Assembly (NCBI GenBank): GCA_024704765.1 | Contig: JAKMXF010000350.1 | Span: 62,001-126,000, forward strand | Direction: 5' to 3' | Source of the DNA: Oopsacas minuta | Taxonomy: Eukaryota; Porifera; Hexactinellida; Lyssacinosida; Leucopsacidae | DNA: 64,000 nt | Shown: piece by piece, positions 12,355-22,662 of the stretch | Layout of the letters: the number at the start of each line of letters is the position of its first letter | How positions within the stretch are numbered: position 1 is the stretch's first letter | Notes under the pieces: model-generated | The model's database searches: none | Told to the model about the DNA's origin: nothing | Seen by the model: the letters and a program-made list of their open reading frames with translations, nothing else | Program-made: the position numbers and the translations under genes

Positions 12355-14865
12355 CTATAATACAAAGTAATAATTTGTTACTTTCATAAAACTAACAACA
12401 CTGATTGCAATAACTAAATTAACAGAGTGACATATCTCATACAAGAACTTAGGTGCAAATACGCTCCAAACGAATAGATGGTATCTGAATGTATGCATTA
12501 CAAGAAGATATATGAATAGTGTGTAGAGACGGAATGATAAGAATAGATGCAATTGAGACCAGAGGAGCTTAGGATTCAAATGTGCGAAATGAAAAGATAG
12601 AGTTATAAAGAACATAGAGAATACAGACAGATATGTTTGAATTGTAGCTCTTGGCTCGTAATGTGAGCTCATTCCTTTAAACCCAGCCCCCAGATCTACA
12701 CTAGCGAAGTGATTAGAATTACCGCAGGCATAATGTGTAGCATAGCACACCCATAATATATATACAGTAATGGTGTATCCTCTGCTACTCCTCAGTAGTA
12801 TGTATGGGTATAGTATAGCATGTGATATCAGTGTTATCAATAGGATAAGGCTATAATAAGGCTTTGTTAGCATCAGGAATACTACCTGTAATCCTGTGAA
12901 CAAACCAAACAGTAGGTTGGATTCTCTTGTATAGGACATGACTAATAATAATGTTAATAAGAGGATAAACCAACTCTGCCACACACCATGAGAATACTTC
13001 ACTAGTTGACCAGTCATCGTCACCTCTCCAATGACAAGTTTAAAGTATAGAATAGCAAGTAGAGATCCAATAAACAGCAGTTTATTGTGTGTACTAGCTC
13101 TTCTTATCAAGAAAGCATTATTCATAATACAAATAGTGAATAGTGTATAGGAATACCCTACTAGATAATAAAAGTCATTTCCTTCTCTCTCTAACCAAGT
13201 ACTAATATCCTCAAGATGTATCCAGTTTATTCCAGTCTGTTTCAATGAGACCATAAGCTTAGAACATACCACCAGCATGATAAAGCATACAACACTTGTA
13301 ACACCTGCAGTATTAGCTGTAGAACTGATAAGCAGTATAAACTGGAAAGTAGTTAGCCAGTAATACCAGAGATTGTGTTCTTCTTCCACACAACTACTGG
13401 AGAATAGCAGAATAGGATATAGCAAGCTACCACACACTAATACCTGTGTACAACCAGATGACACAAACATACAAATCACAGCTCTCTTATAATAATATAC
13501 TTCATGTCTGAGTATGTATATCCAAACAAAGAATACGATCACTAGGAGGTAAGCACACAGGAAGAATAGAAATATAGAAATAACTATAATACAGTATCTG
13601 TGAGGTAGTCTATGGGTTATGAAGCGTGGATACTCTAATACTAATCTCAACAGAATACTTACACTCAACTCTAGTGTAACAGCTAGTATGAATAATCCAG
13701 AATAGAGATATACGTGATCATACTCACTAGTCGTAGATAGCAATGCATTTTGTACTAATCTAGCTTGTTCTACTAATAATTCCAAACTAGTTTCTAGTGA
13801 CTTATCCAAACACTTATACTCATCTCTCTGAGATGGTTTCAACAGTCTACACAGATGTAATATGTTATTTCTAACTACTATCAGCTGATCCTGTTCACTA
13901 AGCTCACTCAACAACTCTGGTATAACCACACCCACACTCTCTAGAGGAATACTCAATCCCATCAGTACAGCTAAGGTAGAAGTAATGTCTATCTGCATTA
14001 TGACGTCATCTATATTAGATGTAATATTATCATTATTGAATAGAGAACTTATAAACAGGAGAGGGACTAATGTCTCGTCTCTTGTCGCCCCACCGTGACT
14101 CCCTGTAACACTCATCCCATGATCTCCTAGAGCTACTAACAAACTCCTATCCTCACTTACCGCTGCGAACACTCTACTGATTATATCATCCATCTCTCTC
14201 AATTTAATATCAATCAACTGGCTTCTGCTACCAAAAGTGTGTCCTATATGATCTAGTCCTAGATAGTGTAGAATCATAACGTCCCAGTCCTTATTAGCTA
14301 GTTCTCTGGGGAGATGACGTGTCACGTTGTTATCTACCTCTGTAAAGTCATTAACAAAGAAGGATACAGTACCATCTTGTCGCATGAAGCTATCTGGAAA
14401 TAGTTTTATCCAAGTATCATCTCCATAGAATACAATTCTCTTATTCGTAGCTACTAGTTGTGTGATGATATTATCTTGCTTGAGAGCTGGAGATGAGATC
14501 TGAGTTATCATATCGAAGAATCCGGGAACTGTTCCGGTTGTGAGAGCCTTGATACGAGGGAGTGTTACTGTAGGTGCGTGAGCATGTCCTGTGAAACATC
14601 TCGCAGAATTATTCGATAGCATACCACTAACAAAACTCATCGGAGAGTTTGGTGATAGCACAAAATCATATCTAAGAGCATCGATAACAATGATTACCAG
14701 TTTGTCATAAAGAGGAGGGATATGAGGCTGGTGGTGTGTAGGGGGGACAGATTCTATTGAATGAGAGAGATTGAGTGGGAAATATCCTAGGAAGAATGTA
14801 GATAATCCAATACAACTAAATATTAATAGAGATAGTGTGTGTGGGTATAGTCTGTGTTCTCTCAT
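12355..14865 (-). CDS. PIGG: GPI ethanolamine phosphate transferase 2 (PIGG/GPI7 family)
   Basis: ER multi-pass enzyme that adds ethanolamine phosphate to the second mannose of GPI anchors. An N-terminal signal anchor (residues ~10-32) is followed by a lumenal alkaline-phosphatase-fold domain to about residue 390. The metal-site segment VIDALRYDFV (about 61-69), the nucleophile region PTVTLPRIKALTTG (about 98-111), FYGDDTWIKLFPDSF, YLGLDHIGHTFG and GDHGM are all present. PTVTLPRIK, TEVDNNVTRHL and LHYLGLDHIGH point to PIGG rather than PIGO or PIGN. The C-terminal half has about a dozen hydrophobic segments and ends with HLFVWSVFAPKFLYE, the usual family end. At 836 residues it is shorter than human PIGG (983), mostly from shorter loops. 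Single exon, ATG start, no breaks. Confidence 0.93.
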   Translation of the reverse strand: MREHRLYPHTLSLLIFSCIGLSTFFLGYFPLNLSHSIESVPPTHHQPHIPPLYDKLVIIVIDALRYDFVLSPNSPMSFVSGMLSNNSARCFTGHAHAPTVTLPRIKALTTGTVPGFFDMITQISSPALKQDNIITQLVATNKRIVFYGDDTWIKLFPDSFMRQDGTVSFFVNDFTEVDNNVTRHLPRELANKDWDVMILHYLGLDHIGHTFGSRSQLIDIKLREMDDIISRVFAAVSEDRSLLVALGDHGMSVTGSHGGATRDETLVPLLFISSLFNNDNITSNIDDVIMQIDITSTLAVLMGLSIPLESVGVVIPELLSELSEQDQLIVVRNNILHLCRLLKPSQRDEYKCLDKSLETSLELLVEQARLVQNALLSTTSEYDHVYLYSGLFILAVTLELSVSILLRLVLEYPRFITHRLPHRYCIIVISIFLFFLCAYLLVIVFFVWIYILRHEVYYYKRAVICMFVSSGCTQVLVCGSLLYPILLFSSSCVEEEHNLWYYWLTTFQFILLISSTANTAGVTSVVCFIMLVVCSKLMVSLKQTGINWIHLEDISTWLEREGNDFYYLVGYSYTLFTICIMNNAFLIRRASTHNKLLFIGSLLAILYFKLVIGEVTMTGQLVKYSHGVWQSWFILLLTLLLVMSYTRESNLLFGLFTGLQVVFLMLTKPYYSLILLITLISHAILYPYILLRSSRGYTITVYILWVCYATHYACGNSNHFASVDLGAGFKGMSSHYEPRATIQTYLSVFSMFFITLSFHFAHLNPKLLWSQLHLFLSFRLYTLFIYLLVMHTFRYHLFVWSVFAPKFLYEICHSVNLVIAISVVSFMKVTNYYFVL

Positions 14866-15329
14866 CCCTCTGGCCCGTAGGTAGCACTAGTATCGAGCTA
14901 TTTAGCATTCTAATTAATAGATAAGGTGTCTTAGTAGTCAAATGTGATAATTATATAATGAATAATTACATTAATTTTTACAAGTATTAAGTTTCTTTAT
15001 CCGTTGACGGAAAGATGGTCGCGGAAGAATTTACACGAGCTATTTGTGTCGGAGTAAATTCGTAGTTGTTCTAGGCCTTTGAGGCACTACTGGATTGTTT
15101 TGGTGGGGATTTACCCTGGAATATTGGCCATACCTGCTTGGATGTTGTTCCAGATAATTTTGAGGAACTCCTGCGATGGTTGGGGTGGAGATCTACCCTG
15201 AATTATTGTTTATACCTGCATGGATGCTTCCGCCACCAACTTTCGGCCATTCATCATTATCACAGGGCCGTAGGTGCCGGTGTGGGGCTCGCCACACCAA
15301 TAATTCAGAATTTCTATTATTATTATGAA
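14866..15329. other. Intergenic segment left of the Transib insertion
   Basis: Short AT-rich stretch upstream of PIGG, followed by an 81-bp imperfect direct repeat (see 15081-15232). Short open frames exist on both strands, but none resembles a known protein. Confidence 0.4.
15081..15232. repeat. Imperfect direct repeat, period 81 bp, two copies
   Basis: Unit 1 begins GAGGCACTACTGGATTG near 15081 and unit 2 begins GAGGAACTCCTGCGATGG near 15162. Both continue with matching GGTGGGGATTTACCCTG / GGTGGAGATCTACCCTG and ATACCTGC-TGGATG segments. The period of 81 is a multiple of three and the plus-strand frame is open across both units (FEALLDCFGG.. / FEELLRWLGW..), so a decayed coding repeat is possible. 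No family was recognised. Confidence 0.5.
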
Positions 15330-15334
15330 TGGTC
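15330..15334. repeat. Left target-site duplication TGGTC of Transib-1
   Basis: The five bases TGGTC directly before the left terminus are repeated exactly after the right terminus at 18628-18632. Transib transposons make 5-bp target duplications. Confidence 0.9.
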
Positions 15335-18300
15335 CACAGTGGTTTAATAGGGCAGTTAGTAAAGAATAGCTATTTTGGTGTGAGATAGCCATATGAAATG
15401 TATTATTTACATATAGATTATTATATATAAGGAACCAGTACAGCTTGTCATAACAAGTATATGGCCTAAAATTTCCAAGTTATGACGTCATTGATATATG
15501 TGAAATTTTAAATTTTCTTCAATAAATACATTTTACTCGACTTTATCGCCATGAAATCTATTGATTACATATGGGTTATCCGTATTTGGCAATCACCTTG
15601 AACTTAAAATTTTGTTGTAGGGCTTGTATTTATAGAGTTATGACGTCACACTTATGATGGAATTTATCTTATTGATTTACAAAATATACATTATATTCAT
15701 ACTTAAGTTCATGATAGGCAATCTGTATTGGAGGTTTCAAGTCGTGAATAAAGTCTGTATACTAGTTTTCTGATTGTTCATAGCACTGCAGCGTTTAGAT
15801 CTCGTTGTGTGTACAGATTGACCACATCGTTCACAAGTCAAAATTCTTCGATAGTTTACTAAGGTTGGATCACTTTGAGAAGTTAATCTGACGAAGATAT
15901 CCATATTATTGGTCTCAAAACTAACTTTACGAGCTAAATTCTCCCCATATTTTCTAACTAATTTGTTGCATGATTCTGTGCCTTCTTCTGAAAATGCCTT
16001 TAAGCCATAGCTAGAATTCGACTCACGTATTAACTCCTCGGAATGGGCCAAGAGCTTGTGCAGGGTTGGAGTCAAGCTAGCCCAGGGGAAAGAATCTAAG
16101 ATGACAAGGTAGGTATCCTTGCACCACTTCCCCAATTCCAAAGTGTTAACCTTGTGACTTGAATTGAAAACCCGAAGAATGGCTGAAAGCTGAGTATGTA
16201 TATTTGATAAGATTGGGCGATATTGTATTGCTACAGTTGATAGAATGCATTCAAGGTATTCAGTTTCATCAGAAAAGGCTCTTCTAGCAACATTCCCTGT
16301 TGAGGTGGTTCCACCGCTAGAATTAGGCTGGTCAACCTTTAATCCTGTCTTCTCCTGAATAAATGTTTGAAGGAATTTCATTGACTCCTTGATAACTGGT
16401 GAAGTTGGGGACCAGGTAAACTTTTCGATGCGAAGATGATAAACCAGCAAATTGAACCACCTAAAATTGGTTTAATTATGTGAAGACAAATTCTGAATGA
16501 TTAATGGAGTACTAGATTACTTACCTAAATACGCCTGTGTATGAATGAAGTGGAGATGCTGGATGTATGTTAATCTCTGAAATTGGTTGATGAGTTGAAT
16601 TGAAGCGTTCATTAGTCGAAAGAGCAAAGAACGACTCAATGTCATCAATGTGCGAAAATAACTCGATTGCATCTGTGATATTTCTGTTGATGGGGAACCC
16701 TTCAAGAACTAAATTCCGGTCCTTCAAATCTTTATGTGTGGCAGTGCACATCTGACAACTGGCTCCTCCAGCTCCAGAGAGAATGGCTGCCATCTTCTTA
16801 TCAAACATTGAGCGGATAATATCGACATTGACAACACCATTTTCTAAAGGAATCCCATTTTGCAACATCGCTATATCGGGATTAATCATAGTCTCCATGA
16901 AGGAACGAATATTTTCTTCGCATTCTGTCGCAGCGCAGAGAAAAATAGGTCTTTGAGCGAAGGGTGAATTAGGGGATTTATTCTGCCAAACAATCCTGTT
17001 TGTTACAGTGTGGATGGAGATGGGCTTGAAACAAAACAGAATGAAGTTTTTGGTGAAAGTATTAGTTGTCTGCTGGTTGTAGATAGTGTGACAACCAGAA
17101 CCATCTAAGCCATCTGCGATTTTAAATGTGAGTGGGAATTCTTCACTTGTGGGGCGATCTACCATTGATAATATTCTTTCCAGGGTTTTCTGAACTTGAA
17201 GACAATATGGTGCGTGTATACCTATTAGTTTAGCTGGATTAGGATATAAAGTTATACTGGATCGCGAAATCATGACATCTCTCAGATTAGCTAGCTTGCT
17301 GTAAGATGGGAAATGTATATTGTCTGGTAGAAGTGTTTGACGTAATTGAGTGTATTTTCGTCTGCCCACTTCAAGTAAATCTAGCAGGAATAAGGCTTTA
17401 TCAACTGGAACATGCTTGTTACTGAGGTTACAGAATCCTCCACTGACAATAATCTCTTTGGCCACCGTAGCAACCTGACGATTATTCTCCTCATTTGCCA
17501 ATAGTTGTAATGAGAGTGCTGCAATGCTTATTTCTGTAGTATTCTCAATAACTGAGAGTGACTTAATGCATTCTAGCGGACTTGACAATCGAGTACGCTG
17601 TTGTTGCAGAGAGAGATCATCAAGATGCTTTCTATGACTCACTGAATGAATGGGAACTTCACCATCATCAGAAGACGACTCTAGTAAATCAGAAACACGA
17701 TTTTTCTTTAACTCAGGTTTCATGGAAATGTTAGAATGCCACCATTCTCCTTCTAAACAATCTAAAGATCTCTTCGCCTTCTTGAATCTGTCCCGAATTC
17801 TTAACAGCAACGTTTCCAAGAGTTTCGTATTATCAGAGTCTATTTCAAAGTGTTCTTTGAAATATTTTGTCGTTTTCAAGATACAATTATTATTGTCTTT
17901 CAGGATTCTTGCCAATTCGAGGCGGGACTTTGGGAAAGTTAACTCTTCTGTCATTGTTTTCAAGAAATTACGAAAAATATGTTGTATTATTCAGTAGATT
18001 ATATATATAAGTCACTATAATAAATTTCAAGAACGAAATTCAATACTATTTCATTCCATTGTTGCAGTATGCTACAATGGGAATTTCCTAGCAACGAAAA
18101 GTTGTAATGGAATGTCATTGAAAATTATAGGTTGCGCACTGTTTCGGGTTTTGTGGTTTTAGATTACGTTTTTAGGAATCGTAATGCGTGTATCCGATTC
18201 ATTTTGCGCTGTTGTTTTGTGTTGTTTATTTTTCCTGACACTTTAAGTATTCCTCTTTGTAAAAATTCTGTATGGATTTTACTAGATTTTAGAAATCTTA

Positions 18301-18627
18301 TGTTCACGAAATGTATACAAGATACGGTCATGGAAACAAGATATTTAGAATTAGCATAGTCGAAATATATAAAGTATACCAGATTAGTAACATTCGATTA
18401 TGTAATTGCTCTTACAGGTTCATTTGAAATTGTGGCTAAATTTGGAAATCATGAAGCCGCAATTTTCCTATAAATATTTTGCATCTTTGATGAAGAAATT
18501 TTACAGCTTCTAGGGTCTCAATCGCTTAGATATTTTAAATGAGAATCATTTAAACAATATAAAATGAAAAGAAACCATCAAATACGGAATCAATTTTTTG
18601 TCTATTCTTTGCTTCTAAACCACTGTG
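15335..18627 (-). mobile_element. Intact Transib DNA transposon (Transib-1), 3,293 bp
   Basis: The element is bounded by TGGTC duplications. Its termini are inverted copies of CACAGTGGTTTA (left 15335-15346; right, on the minus strand, 18627-18616). The first seven bases, CACAGTG, equal the vertebrate RSS heptamer consensus. A second shared motif AAAGAATAG follows each end but at different distance: 15361-15369 on the left, 19 bp after the heptamer, and 18602-18610 on the right, 10 bp after it. The element carries one intact transposase gene on the minus strand. An open transposase and a perfect target duplication suggest a recent insertion. Known of the family: Transib is the transposon superfamily related to RAG1. 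Confidence 0.93.
15737..17954 (-). CDS. Transib transposase (RAG1-superfamily DDE recombinase), two exons
   Basis: Join of 17954-16525 and 16460-15737, 717 residues. The donor AG|GTAAGT and acceptor TTTTAG|G remove a 64-bp intron and restore an Arg codon followed by WFNLLVYHL. The ATG at 17954 is the first in frame (an upstream TTG is open but not credible). Family motifs in order: DGLDGSGCH (RAG1 D600 region), SPNSPFAQRPIFL, FDKKMAAIL then the zinc-type GGASCQMCTAT, ASPLHSYTGVFRW, GGTTSTGNVARR, and the C-terminal LHKLLAHSEEL ... FSEEGTESCNKLVRKYGENLARK, in which the Glu matches the RAG1 E962 position. A final CERCGQ...C segment could bind zinc. The acidic residue matching RAG1 D708 could not be placed by eye. 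It lies wholly inside the element and is therefore probably its own transposase. Confidence 0.92.
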
Positions 18628-18632
18628 TGGTC
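18628..18632. repeat. Right target-site duplication TGGTC of Transib-1
   Basis: Exact copy of the five bases before the left terminus (15330-15334). Confidence 0.9.
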
Positions 18633-18832
18633 ATATGTGAGGAATGCACCACCAAAATCAATGTACCTCTCCGCACCAATATTAGTTGCTCCTGACGTCT
18701 CTGTATCATAATACAAACAGAATGTCAGTAATGTAGTATTGCTTTTAGCAGATGAACCTCCAATATCAAAAAATGAAAAATGAATATCATAGACATAAGT
18801 CATATAATAAACGTAACGGTTCCGAATATTTA
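18628..18832 (-). other. Possible host exon cut by the Transib insertion
   Basis: On the minus strand an open frame follows a pyrimidine-rich acceptor (ACTTAG|GTACTA, exon from about 18832). It encodes about 70 residues, including FFDIGGSSAKSN, FCLYYDTETSG and ERYIDFGGAFLTYDH, and then runs into the transposon terminus, which supplies a new stop codon a few residues on. On the other side of the element the frame would also have ended within two codons. The composition looks protein-like, but no family was recognised and no other exon was found. Confidence 0.3.
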
Positions 18833-19314
18833 GTACCTAAGTCAGGGAGTTATACAGGTTATTAGGAATACACTGCTCCCAAATTTTCATACTCTTAAAT
18901 CAGTAAATTAGTGTTATTGTACAGTGGATGCCGGTTATAAGGACACTTCATATAATGTTTTAAACACATGTGGACATTATTATAGAAAACTGTTCTCATA
19001 TATATTGTATAATTTATTCCGATTTTACAAACATACCGGTAATAAGGACCAATTTTATTACTATTCTAAGAGCTGACTCTTTGAATTAAGAAGTGAAGAG
19101 ACCGAGGTTCCCCCGTGACTTGTTTTATTCTGTTACCTAAATCTTTACAATTTACAAGTCCACTGAAACTAAACATATCTCAGCAATTTGGCGAGAAATC
19201 CATAAAATGGGACACAAACGATAATGGAAAAGACCCAGCTGAACTAAGGAAGACAAGTAGAATTTGAAACATTCGATTGATAAACAAAACCAATAAACAA
19301 TGAAAATGATTAAA
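18833..19314. other. Intergenic with pogo-like MITE remnant
   Basis: Around 18920-19060 the sequence TACAGTGGATGCCGGTTATAAGGACA and an internal copy, ACCGGTAATAAGGACC, resemble a Tigger/pogo-type non-autonomous element whose second end I could not fix. No gene is supported. Confidence 0.4.
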
Positions 19315-21039
19315 TTATGTTTTTCTCTTGGTTTTCTGAAACCTTTGAATATGCTTCCTCCTAGTTTTATAAGATAATTTAGTAACAACTCTAATGGGTT
19401 TCCTCTTCCTAGCCTTTCTAGCTCTCTTCTCTCTTTTCCCAGGTTTCTTTAACTCTAACATCCATGGTTCAACAGAGTGTCCTGATTGATGAATAGCAGT
19501 AGCAATACTCCTCAGATTATTGATGTCTCCCTCAGTGAATAAGGTAATAGCTCTCCCAGGTCTACCAGCTCTTCCTGTACGTCCCACACGATGTATGTAT
19601 GATATCAGAGAGCATGGCATATCGAAGTTAATAACCATATTAACACCTTTGAAGTCCATTCCTCTAGCTACCAGCTCTGTAGCTATTAAGACCCATAGCT
19701 TACCAGCACGGAACGCCTTCACTACATTGTCTCTCTGTGCCTGTGTACGCTCCGAGTGTATGACGTCAGCATTAATCCCATCGTATATCAGCTCACGCAT
19801 GAGGTCTTTAGCTCTCTCTACTGTCTCTAGGAATATCAGTACAGGAGGGTGTAGATCTCCTTCTTGCACCATTTGACGGATAGCAAGTAGCTTACCGTCC
19901 TCACTGCCTACAAACTTAAGCTCTTGTTCAACCAGACTACACGCGGAATTTCTCACCCCCACAGTGACTCTAACGTAGTTAGGCAGGTGAGCTCTACACC
20001 ACTCGTCCACCTTATCTGGTAGTGTAGCTGAGAATAGACCTAGTCTAATATCTGGATGAGAGCAAGCAGTGAGAATAGCAGATATCTGTTCTACGAAGGG
20101 CTGCTTGCTTTGAGCCTCAAATAACTTATCAGCTTCATCCAGTACTAGCCAGCGGACTGATTTGAGTGACACCCCAGGGGGGTCGGTAGACAGGAGGGAC
20201 AGTAACCTCTTTGGAGTAGCTACAAGGATATCAAGCCTTAGAGCACCAGCTGGCGAGTATATCTGAGCAGCTGATGAGGACTTGGTTAGAAGATGGATTT
20301 GGAACTTAACGCCTATAGACAGACGTATGAACTCTCTGTATATCTGAGCGGCTAACTCACGGGTAGGGGTAAGCACGAGTGCACGGAATCCAACTCTCTG
20401 AGGCTGGTGGAGGCTAGATAAGATAGGTAGTACGAATGCTGCGGTCTTACCAGATCCTGTAGGAGCACAACAGAGCACATCTCTGTTATGCATCATTAGA
20501 GGAATAGCCTGCATCTGTATAGGGGTAGGAGACATAAACCCTGATTGAATGAGGTTATCCAGGAGACAGCACGGCATTTGAGAAGTGTAGTTGTCATGGA
20601 GAGATTGGAATGTATCATGTGGGGCTGGTATATCACTGCCTTTAACATGTATTTTATATTGCTTACGTAACAGAGCAGATTGATCAGGGAGAGGGTCAGA
20701 TTTCTGAGTTAGCTTTATCTTCTTAGATCTAGATAGTGTGTTATCTGATAGCAGTTGTATGGTATCCTCTGTTTCTGCGGAATCTAACACATTCCCAATA
20801 GATTCACTAATCTCTACAGACTCACTCAGTTTATGCTTCTTTCGTTTTCTTTTAGAGGAATCAGACTGTTTTTCAGTTTGAGACATATCTTCAAAGAAAT
20901 CCAGAGCTCTCTTTGGATCAATATCTGATGTCTGGACATGTGTATTAGCAATAAACTGATTGAGAACATCTTTGTTTGATTTACTATTGAAACTGGTTCC
21001 TACCCTCAGTCTCTTGAATAGATTGTTTGTGTCTACCAT
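19315..21039 (-). CDS. DDX52: DEAD-box RNA helicase DDX52 (Rok1)
   Basis: ATP-dependent RNA helicase of 574 residues for 18S pre-rRNA processing in the nucleolus. The N-terminal 150 residues are charged and include KRALDFFED and a lysine-rich stretch. The helicase core shows a Q motif (GFMSPTPIQMQAIP), motif I APTGSGKT (about 188-195), Ia PTRELAAQIY, VATPKRLL, motif II DEAD (about 300), SAT, and motif VI HRVGRTGRAG (about 481-490). The C-terminal tail is strongly basic (KPGKREKRARKARKRKP). The pattern of N-terminal extension and VARGMDFKGVNMVINFD matches DDX52/Rok1. ATG start, one intact exon. Confidence 0.94.
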   Translation of the reverse strand: MVDTNNLFKRLRVGTSFNSKSNKDVLNQFIANTHVQTSDIDPKRALDFFEDMSQTEKQSDSSKRKRKKHKLSESVEISESIGNVLDSAETEDTIQLLSDNTLSRSKKIKLTQKSDPLPDQSALLRKQYKIHVKGSDIPAPHDTFQSLHDNYTSQMPCCLLDNLIQSGFMSPTPIQMQAIPLMMHNRDVLCCAPTGSGKTAAFVLPILSSLHQPQRVGFRALVLTPTRELAAQIYREFIRLSIGVKFQIHLLTKSSSAAQIYSPAGALRLDILVATPKRLLSLLSTDPPGVSLKSVRWLVLDEADKLFEAQSKQPFVEQISAILTACSHPDIRLGLFSATLPDKVDEWCRAHLPNYVRVTVGVRNSACSLVEQELKFVGSEDGKLLAIRQMVQEGDLHPPVLIFLETVERAKDLMRELIYDGINADVIHSERTQAQRDNVVKAFRAGKLWVLIATELVARGMDFKGVNMVINFDMPCSLISYIHRVGRTGRAGRPGRAITLFTEGDINNLRSIATAIHQSGHSVEPWMLELKKPGKREKRARKARKRKPIRVVTKLSYKTRRKHIQRFQKTKRKT

Positions 21040-21471
21040 TAAATAAACTTATAAACAGTAAACTCAAAAAGTAGTACGTAATCCCGGGGTTTGGCTTATG
21101 AATCAGGGAAATATAATATTGGATATTTATGGCTTTTCTCATTAAAGAGGGAAATTTCGGGATACGGACAGTTCGCTAATGGACACTTTGCTATATTGTT
21201 AGTGAGGCTTACATAGAGAAATGTCATGTGTATCTAATAATCAATATATTCATCCATAGCATGCAATGGTATATAGTAAATTTTATTTTAACTAAATAAA
21301 TCAGAATACAAGAGTCACCCGAAGAGGGTACCTTCTTCGGGGACTAAGTGTTCGAAGGCTGTACAGCGATAGCCAGCATGAGCCTGCTAGTTAATATTAT
21401 ATATCGAAAATACATTTTCGATTTATTTATTCAGCGAATGGATAGCGGAGTAAACATGTAAGCATGTTAAA
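21040..21471. other. Intergenic AT-rich DNA
   Basis: Nothing recognised except a short hairpin near 21317-21342 (CCCGAAG ... CTTCGGGG). Confidence 0.35.
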
Positions 21472-21960
21472 TCTATATTATTAAATCTCAATTGTTGTCT
21501 GTTTGTTTGTCCGTTGTCAAGGAAAGGATTTACGGTATGCGATTATGAAATTGTCTCATAGCTATGTATTAATCGTGTTTATCAAGGGAGTAAATAGAAT
21601 TCAAAAAACTTCACTAAATATATCGAACAAGCTGAATCTGATTTTCACACTTTTGGATTAATCACATGTAAATTTATTGTTGTTTTATGAAAGTAAAGTA
21701 AACAAATTATCCAAATCTCAAAATATATGTAGAGACTTGCTATTAACACAGCAACAATGGGGTAATCAAGATCAAGTAGACTTAACCCGAATTTCACATA
21801 TATTCAAGTTTCTCATATGCGAATTTATTGTTGTTTATATGAATATAAAGTAAACAAATCATTGAAATCTTAAAATACAGGTAGGCTGAATCCGAATTTT
21901 GTATATTAAAGTTTCTTATTAAATTTAATATATGTAATTTTATTGTTGTATTTATGAATA
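21472..21960. repeat. Dispersed repeat with terminal motif and internal minisatellite, copy 1
   Basis: It opens with TTTGTCCGTTGTCAAGGAAAG (about 21507-21527), the same terminal segment as the element at 23954-24272. It continues into tandem copies of a 100-150 bp unit marked by TTTATTGTTGTTTTATGAA and AAAGTAAACAAAT (about 21670, 21820, 21940). No matching right end was found; the pogo-like element at 21963 interrupts the array. Confidence 0.6.
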
Positions 21961-21962
21961 TA

Positions 21963-22067
21963 CAGTAGACTCCGCTTAATAGAGCCACCAGTAAATTGAG
22001 TAAAGCTGAATAATCGGGTCACAATGGCCACCAGGTCCGATGTGACCCTATTAAGCGAAATCTACAG
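21963..22067. mobile_element. Pogo/Tigger-like MITE, 105 bp
   Basis: The ends CAGTAGACTCCGCTTAATAG and, on the other strand, CTGTAGATTTCGCTTAATAG are inverted repeats, flanked by TA on both sides (21961-21962, 22068-22069). A TA target and CAGTAGA termini are typical of pogo/Tigger non-autonomous elements. It is inserted in the tandem repeat array. Confidence 0.75.
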
Positions 22068-22610
22068 TATGATAACCGAATCATTAAAATATTTAAATAA
22101 GGCCATGTAATATAAATTACTGGTTTCTCATCCGGAATTTCTTCAGGAACTGGGACGGCGGACGGTATTCTATTTTTTATAAGCCAGTTATTATGTAAAT
22201 AAGATGACTCTTCGATTATTCGATTATCTCATCATTTACTTCCTGGACAGAAAGATATTGAATTTGTTCAAATATACAAGTATTAAAATGTGGATTGCAC
22301 ACTCTGTAACCAAAGAACTATCCATAAATTTGGAAAGAATACAAATAAATCTGTCCGGACGGGGACAAATTTTGGGACGGAAGGGATGAGAAACAAGTAT
22401 ATTACTTCACATGGCCTAAGCGTAGAGACTGACTCTTTTCTGAATTAGTATAATAGCTGCAGGTGTAACTGAACAATCTGTTTAATGAATAATTGTTATA
22501 TAATCCTATAGGAATCCGCTACATCAATATGGAGAGTAGTAATACTGCAAATACATTCTTACATTTGAATACTTTATCAGTAGATTGGGTTAGAGGTAGA
22601 ACAAACACAT
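22068..22610. other. Intergenic AT-rich DNA
   Basis: No supported gene. A 61-codon open frame at 22204-22389 shows no recognisable feature. Confidence 0.35.
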
Positions 22611-22625
22611 TTGTTGAATATTGTC

Positions 22626-22662
<37 letters not shown>

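Noticed and set aside
15210-15392. 60-codon minus-strand frame crossing the left Transib end
   Set aside because: It crosses the insertion point, so the joined reading is an accident of the transposon landing.
17955-17963. Upstream TTG start for the Transib transposase
   Set aside because: Eukaryotic start is better served by the ATG at 17954 three codons downstream.
18132-18359. 75-codon plus-strand frame inside the Transib element
   Set aside because: It lies in the non-coding 5' part of the element, is AT-rich and hydrophobic, and matches nothing known.
15335-18627. A domesticated RAG-like recombination locus (RAG1 plus RAG2)
   Set aside because: No RAG2-like kelch gene is present, and the intact termini with target duplication show an ordinary mobile element.
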